Assembly (NCBI GenBank): GCA_963920705.1
Contig: OY987226.1
Coordinates: 17,052,501-17,116,500 of the forward strand
DNA from: Odiellus spinosus
Taxonomy: Eukaryota > Arthropoda > Arachnida > Opiliones > Phalangiidae
Direction: 5' to 3'
Length of the DNA: 64,000 nt
Position numbers and translations under genes: made by a program
Notes under the pieces: generated by a model
The model's input: only the letters and a program-made list of their open reading frames with translations
Databases searched by the model: none
What the model was told of the DNA's origin: nothing
In this document: one piece after another, positions 58,301 to 64,000 of the stretch
Layout: each line of letters starts with the position of its first letter
How positions within the stretch are numbered: the stretch's first letter is position 1

Positions 58301-61300
58301 TGAGCGCTTCTTATTATTGATAGCCTTGAAATTTAACCAAATTTTCATGAAAATTTGGTTATTTAAAGATAAACAGAACCCATTATCTTCTATTCCAGTC
58401 CCAAGAATGGAGCCTTAGTTTTAAGTCTATGGCCAGCTCATTTTTACGAGATTCAATTGTGAATTAGAAACATTATGAAAGTGTTCAGACCGAATTTCGA
58501 GAATTTAAGAAAGGGTCAAAGTAAAATTGGCTCTCAAATCTCAGGAAGGCCCGTTTTATTGCGTTATTAATATATTATTTGGGTTAGATTAAATGTTTGA
58601 TTAATTATCACCAGAGAACAGCGTTTTTCCGCGACAAGGGCAGTGGGTACGTTTAACGAACTTGTAAGGGGGGTAAATCTACCTTCGAGCGTTCCCGGGT
58701 GACCCGTCGGATGCGTGAAGTCGGCGGAAGCGGAAGTGCTAGTAAAGCTTGCCATGTCGGGTAAGGGGGCAAAGCCGGGTGGTGATTGGTTGATAGGGTC
58801 CTCCTCATCTAGCGGAAAATGGGTAGAATCGCCGGTAGCCGCGGAATAGAAAGCCGCGTCGGGGTCATCAGCCTCGAAATAGTATCGCGACTGCTGTTGG
58901 GAATCGGACGCGCAAGATCTGACGAAGTCCTCGATTTCTTTCCGCGCGTTGGGGCCCGCGAACGTCATGGTACGAACTTCCGGTTTGACGATGTACTGTT
59001 GGGTGACGCGTATGACGTTTCCGTGTTCGTCGGTGTCTTCGAATTCCTCCAGATCTTCGTTTGTCGCCGGTGTATCTTCAAACTGTTTGAGGAATTCTTC
59101 GGATTGCGTGTCGGCGTCCGGTCCTTCAAATGTTTGAGTCAAGATGCGGGGTTCCGATAGAACGTGACGTTTAACCGTGCGTGTAATGATGACGTTGCCA
59201 GATTCGTCCAACGATTCTCGCTCCTCTACTTCTTCTTCACCAGTGGACGTGTTTAACGCGGATTTTTTCAAAAATTCTTTAATTTCTTCTTCGGTTTCGA
59301 AAGGGGCCGAACGGGCTTGTTCCGGATCTATGACGACGGTGCGTTTAACTTTTCGAGTAATGACGACGTTGCCTTTGTCGTCGACCGAACGAACTTCTTC
59401 CACATCTGGTTGTTGTTGCGGTTGGCGCTGTTCTTTAACGGTCTCCCAGATGGTTTTTTGTAAATTGACGTCAGATAAGTCGTCATTGGCAGTTTCCGAT
59501 GACAGTATGGTGGTTGCCGTAGTCGTGGTAGTCGTCATCGTAGCCCTTCTAGGCGACAACGGGGCTCTTTCAGCCACCGTTTCTAGCGTCGAATCTCCTT
59601 CGCTGAAGGAATAACTGATCTTAGTTTCCGGTTGGGTGTTATCCGTTCCGGAAACGACAGTGGCCGACTCTTCGCCTGACGTCTGTACGCTGTTAACGCT
59701 GGAGGACATGATGGAATCGGTTTCGAATTGGTAGGTGGCGTGCGTCGCCGTTGAACTACTGGGTTCCAAAGAGTCCGTGCTGGAGAGCATACAGTCTCCC
59801 TTGGAAGAAGCGTCTATAATTAAATCGGTTTGATCGCCGGATAAAATTTCGGTCAATTGAGTTTGAAGATCGGTTTCTTTCTTAGGTAAACTACGGGAGT
59901 TTATCGAGACGCTGGTTTCCGAGGAGCAAAGTTCCTCTTCGTTTTCAATGTCCTTAACTTGGTACAAGGAGTCTTGCATGGCCGACTTTAACTCGTCTAA
60001 AGAATCGGCTTCTTGGGACTTTTCTTTCATAGAATGACTGGATTTTTCCCTGAGCGAATCTTTGTCCATTTCGCGCGATTTTTCGCCGAGTGAATCGCGG
60101 TCGTAGAAATCCTCTTCTTCGAAATCTCCCTCGCCTTCATCCGGGTCTTCGACATCCCTGAGCGATTCCGTATCGTACTGCGTCGCCGTAGACGCCGAGC
60201 TCTTTGGCAGAGAATCCCAACTCTCCAAGGAATGCCCGCTCGTCGTGCGTTCGGCCAATACGTGGCGGGGGAGAGCCGAAGTTGTCGGAGGTCCGGCGAC
60301 GCCGACTTCGGCCGCCGCCGGCTTTCTAGTCGGCTTTTCTTCTAGGGGCGGAGGTGGAAATTCGCGTTCCTTTTTCGGCGACGGGCTTCGATCCACGAGA
60401 CTGCTCTCGGTGCTTTCGTTACTGGATAAAGTACCGGACCTGTGCCTCTTGGGTCCCCCCGCGTGATGAGCGCCTTTCAGTCCCATTTCCTCGAGCGTAA
60501 ATTGTTCGACGTTGGTTTGCGCTTGTCGAATAATCTCGTCGATTTCCGTCATTCTCTTCTCGTAATCGTCCGAGTCGTTCGATTGAAGGTCGCCGCCATG
60601 CTCGTCCGATAAAGTTCCTCGACTCGTTTCGCGTCCTTCTTGAATTTCGGAAAGCCTAACGCCGGTCGTTTCGCGTTCCTCGAGCATAGCCAGGGCTCTT
60701 TTCCGTTCTTCTTCGGCCGTCAAATCTCGTTCGATTTTTTCGAATTCCGTCAAGGAACCAGCGGAAACGTCATCGTGTTCACCGCTTTTGCTTCTCAGCG
60801 GAATTCGTTCGTTTCCGGAATCAACGGAGGAGGAGCCGACGCTGGATTTGCGTCCCATGGCGATTTCCGCTTCAAGCGATTCGAATTCTTGAAGCGAAGA
60901 GTTGGAAGTGTCGTCTTGTTCTCCACTCCTACGGAATAACTTGCGACCCGCCAACGTGTCATAAACTGGGATATTTATGGCTGCCGAAGCCGTCGAGCGC
61001 TGTTTCAAACTTTCCACTTCTAAGGTCTCTTCGTCTTCTTCTTGATGGGTGTACAGGTCGTTATAACTGGGAGTGTCTTCCAACTCACGTTCGAACTGCA
61101 TACCATAAGCGTAGGGGGCCTCCGGTAATTCCGCTTCGTCCTCTTCGGGAGCCGCGTCGCTCGCCGTTTCCAAGGCTTCTCGCGATCCGACTCCGTTCGA
61201 AATTATATTTTCGTCCATTTCCCCGACGTCAGCAGTCTCACTTTCTTCCCGATATCGATCGTCTTCGGGCGACGTATCGTTAGTTTTAGATTTGGACGCC

Positions 61301-64000
61301 GCAGTATGTTCTTCGAAACGGACCACGGGCGAGCCCCGTATTGCGTCCTGTTCGCTCTCAGGCAGGCAGCTTTGATCATCGACAGGAAGCGGGTATTCGG
61401 GGGGTGGAAATCCGTTACTATCGCCGTTCGTATCGTCCTGGTTTTCGAAATCGTCTTGTAAATCGGATTCCGGTAGACTAGGGTGTTGAGCGGCTTTCAA
61501 AGATCCGGGCGCGTATCTGGTATCGTCTCCTACTGCGTTCTCTGATAATGGTTTGGCTTGAAATTCTATATCTTCTTGTATCTCTTGAATTTCTCGAATA
61601 TCATGAACGTCCTGATCGGATGAAATCGATTCCGTAAAATCGTCAGCCGTTACTGAATCCAAATGACGACGGCCATCATTTAAAAAACCTTCGGATGATG
61701 GAGCTTGACTTTGTTCAGAGCTGATTCTTAGTGGGGGTTCGGGCGCTTCTCTGACGTCGCTAACACTTCTACCTCTAAACTGACTACTTGGCACTTCGCT
61801 GACAAAATCGTCGGATACGTCATATTCTGGAATGTAATCGACTTCGACCGGCCCGTTAGCTTGGCTATACCAAGCCGGAATTTTGTTCGTTGGTATTTGC
61901 GCGGTCGTGTAAACGTTGGGCGAAGGCACCGTCGCTACCTCCGTCGACGTAGTCGTGTAAATAACTGTTTCGGTACTCAAAGTGCTTTGAGTAACTGAAC
62001 CTTCCGAGACGGATAATGGTTCGTCCTCTCCGAATGTAAAAGGCGGGTCCAACGTTTCACTGTCGTCTTTGCTCAAGGTTCTTTGGAATTCCTTCGATTT
62101 TTCGCTACTGCTAATTGGTAGTCCGTTTTTCTTGCCCCTAGTCGCACTATCGACCGTATCGTCGGAAGACTCCGAAGAATCGCTACCTCGTTCGTCCGAC
62201 GGTCCAAATTTGCTGTCACCCTTGGCCCCTGGATCTTGATAGGACATACCCCAACCTAAAGACCCGGATTCGTTGACACGATCCATTTCTTGCCAATCTC
62301 GCATGAAGGGGACTTCAACTCCGGATCTAATAACATCTACGGAAATTTCGCTGTCGTACGGTTCTCTGAGGTCACCGGTCTCGTCGGGGGTAGGGGTTTC
62401 GACGTCGCGCGTCACTAAGTCCATTTCGAGTTCTTGGGCAGAAGGAACTAGCGTTTCGCTCGTTTCGGAAGATATTTCTAAACTGGCTAAGTTCCCGGAG
62501 CTTTCGGAGTCGACCGAGTAGGCCGATTCTCGAGAACTGTGAGTGGTGGAAGAACGCGCCGTGGCGAACGAAGGATCTTGGGAAGAAGCGGCCGTGATGT
62601 AGGAAGCGTCTTGAGAAGTGGCGCATGTTTCGTATTCGGAAGCCTGCCCGCTATGAACTTCGAATTCGGAAGATGTCGGTCTACTGCCTCGCGGCGTTTT
62701 GTTACTTTCCGACGTCTCGAACGATTGATAATGGCTCTCCGTTTCACCAGAACTGGAATAAGACTCGATGTCCCTGGAGCTTCGTTTCTCTTTCGGTCGA
62801 TCCTTTTTGGGCCTAAGGACAACGTTCTCGAAGGAAACTTTTTCGGAAGTATCGGTATGATCCGGATCGCTTTTGGTTTCGGTTTTCAACGAGGATTTTG
62901 GATAAGTTTGTTCACTTTGGAATGATTCGGAGCTGAGAGACTCCGAAAACTTGGCACTAATGGAATGTCCTTCCGATTCGGCTAATTCGGCCATATCTTG
63001 TGCAATGGGACCGCTAGCCATAGAAAAACTATAATGACGCGATTTCAAATCTCTATCTAAAAGTTTCAAATCCTGGAAGGATCTTTCCTCGATACCCTCT
63101 ACCAAATCTTCATCCGAGATTTCTGAAGGAATATGCATCAGTGGCGGTCTTTTCGAAACTGCCGTTTTAATATCGTCCACGATCTTTTCCGCTATCATTC
63201 TAGCTTCGGCTTGTTCGGCTTCTTGGTCGAAATCCGAAATAATTTCGTCCCCGTTTTCTTCCAGATCATGTTCTTCTTCCGAAGTGTCGTCTTTGGCCTC
63301 GTCACCCAAACCTTCTTGAAGTCTGGCGGGCAAATCGATCATTTGAGATATTTCTTGGGCTTCGTCCTCCTCGCCTTTACTCTTTTCGGATATTTCTGGC
63401 GATTCTTCGTCGTGTTCGACTAGCAGTTGCGTTTCGGGAGGCATAGCCGCAGCTTCTTCCGATATCCCTTCGTCTTCGGAATCCCGAAGACTTTGAACCG
63501 GAGCTTCCCACGTCACGTGTTCCGCGATCACCTCCGTGGCGCTAAGGTGTTGTTTAATAATAGGCGCTTCGTCTACCACGATGAAATCGTCTTCTTCGTC
63601 TCGCTGGATGGGCGCTTCCGGAGTTTCTTGTCGATAAACTTGGCCGGCGTCGAACGACTCCGACGTTAAGGACAGTCCGTCGGGGGACTGTTGAATCATT
63701 TCGGCCGCTTGGGCCGGATCCGGATGGACCACCATGCTAGCGTCAGAATCGCTAGATTCTTGCTTCTCTTTAATATCAACGACCAGCTCTTTGCGTTCGG
63801 GCGAACCTCGGTCCACATCTTCTTCCAGCTCGTTGGTAAATATATCGGACCGAATTTGGGCAACTAAATTAACTTCCCGATCGATTTCGGTACAGGATAT
63901 GCGATCCTCGCTCTCCTCGCGTGACAGCGGTTTCGATTCTGGGATATTTTCCTCTAAAGACTGATCTAGTTCGTCGGAAAGGATTTGCGACTTAATACAC
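54242..64000 (-). CDS. Ankyrin-like gene, 3' part: giant tail exon plus small C-terminal exons
   Basis: Reading 5' to 3' on the - strand: giant exon 64000(open)-58683, possible cassette exon 56441-56385, exon 55623-55551, last exon 54395-54242 (stop at 54242). The giant exon gives over 1,770 residues, mostly disordered, acidic and Ser-rich. Near its end are three related repeats built on DxxGNV plus basic/hydrophobic residues (DDKGNVVITRKVKRTVV, DESGNVIITRTVKRHVL, DEHGNVIRVTQQYIV), each followed by an F-rich acidic segment. The last exon encodes TVTTRTTTRVFPDGQQEVV and ends MQNILDQFMTQKQEEKE. This repeat style and ending are typical of ankyrin C-terminal regulatory tails. Ankyrins link membrane proteins to spectrin, and giant tail exons mark axonal isoforms. 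The ANK repeats, ZU5/UPA and death domains would lie beyond 64000 and are not seen, so the family call rests on the tail. The frame continues past 58683 to 58567 only as read-through; GAAG/GTAGAT is the preferred donor. Confidence 0.75.
56385..56441 (-). CDS. Possible 57-bp cassette exon of the ankyrin-like gene
   Basis: On the - strand a long pyrimidine tract (TTTCTTTTTCATTCTTTCTC) leads to TTTCTCAAG, then 57 bp that enter and leave in the same phase as its neighbours (GDSVRSQVYSGVSTQQTHP). The donor GTTCAT is weak. Because the length is a multiple of three, inclusion or skipping would both keep the frame. Confidence 0.45.
57438..58277. mobile_element. hAT-like element (840 bp) in an ankyrin intron
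   Basis: The left end TAGGAGGATATAGGGGAGAA and the right end TTCTCCCCTATATCCTCGTAG are inverted repeats of about 30 bp. GTTCTATC flanks both sides (57430-57437 and 58278-58285), an 8-bp duplication, or 7 bp if the outer C belongs to the element. Inside are two related blocks containing ATAAACTTAC / ACAAACTTAC. No transposase frame. Confidence 0.75.

Noticed and set aside
58819-63964. Many + strand open frames opposite the ankyrin giant exon
   Set aside because: They are antisense shadows of a long coding exon with strong codon bias and have no domains of their own.

Overview
The window is animal nuclear DNA. It is AT-rich, its genes are split by many GT..AG introns, and long stretches are non-coding and full of repeats. 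An arthropod is the best guess. The window holds a cluster of divergent ionotropic receptor (IR-type) ligand-gated channels, an ankyrin-like gene with a giant exon, and a short interstitial run of AACCT (the arthropod TTAGG telomere unit, reverse strand). The species cannot be fixed from this sequence. No rRNA, tRNA, CRISPR array or bacterial-style operon was recognised.

Layout. (1) 1-28.6 kb: four tandem same-strand IR-type genes. IR-A has only its last exon (38-266). IR-B (2475-7163), IR-C (9090-22586) and IR-D (24353-28587) are complete. I rebuilt these three by comparing paralogues. Each has eight coding exons with the same order and intron phases and encodes 419, 428 and 431 residues. 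Each reads S1, M1/pore, M3, S2, M4, with no amino-terminal domain and no evident signal peptide. A and B form one subfamily, C and D another. (2) 28.6-42.3 kb: gene-poor DNA with palindromic elements, minisatellites and one possible orphan exon. (3) 42.35-50.92 kb, + strand: a 12-exon gene for a protein of about 1,700 residues, Ser-rich with coiled coils, which I could not assign to a family. (4) 51.3-52.6 kb: a 23-bp minisatellite between convergent genes. (5) 54.24-64.0 kb, - strand: the 3' part of an ankyrin-like gene, including more than 5.3 kb of one giant exon that runs off the window.

The non-coding DNA is shaped by non-autonomous transposons whose edges can be read directly. At least four hAT-like elements have 8-bp target duplications. 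One of them is a 1.75-kb foldback that itself carries a 280-bp element with a 9-bp duplication. A TTAA-ended family sits in IR introns. A Harbinger-like element with TTA duplications contains a 21-bp minisatellite grown from its own terminal sequence. The giant minisatellites (21, 27, 24, 23 and 23 bp units) lie in introns or between genes. They create long but spurious open reading frames.
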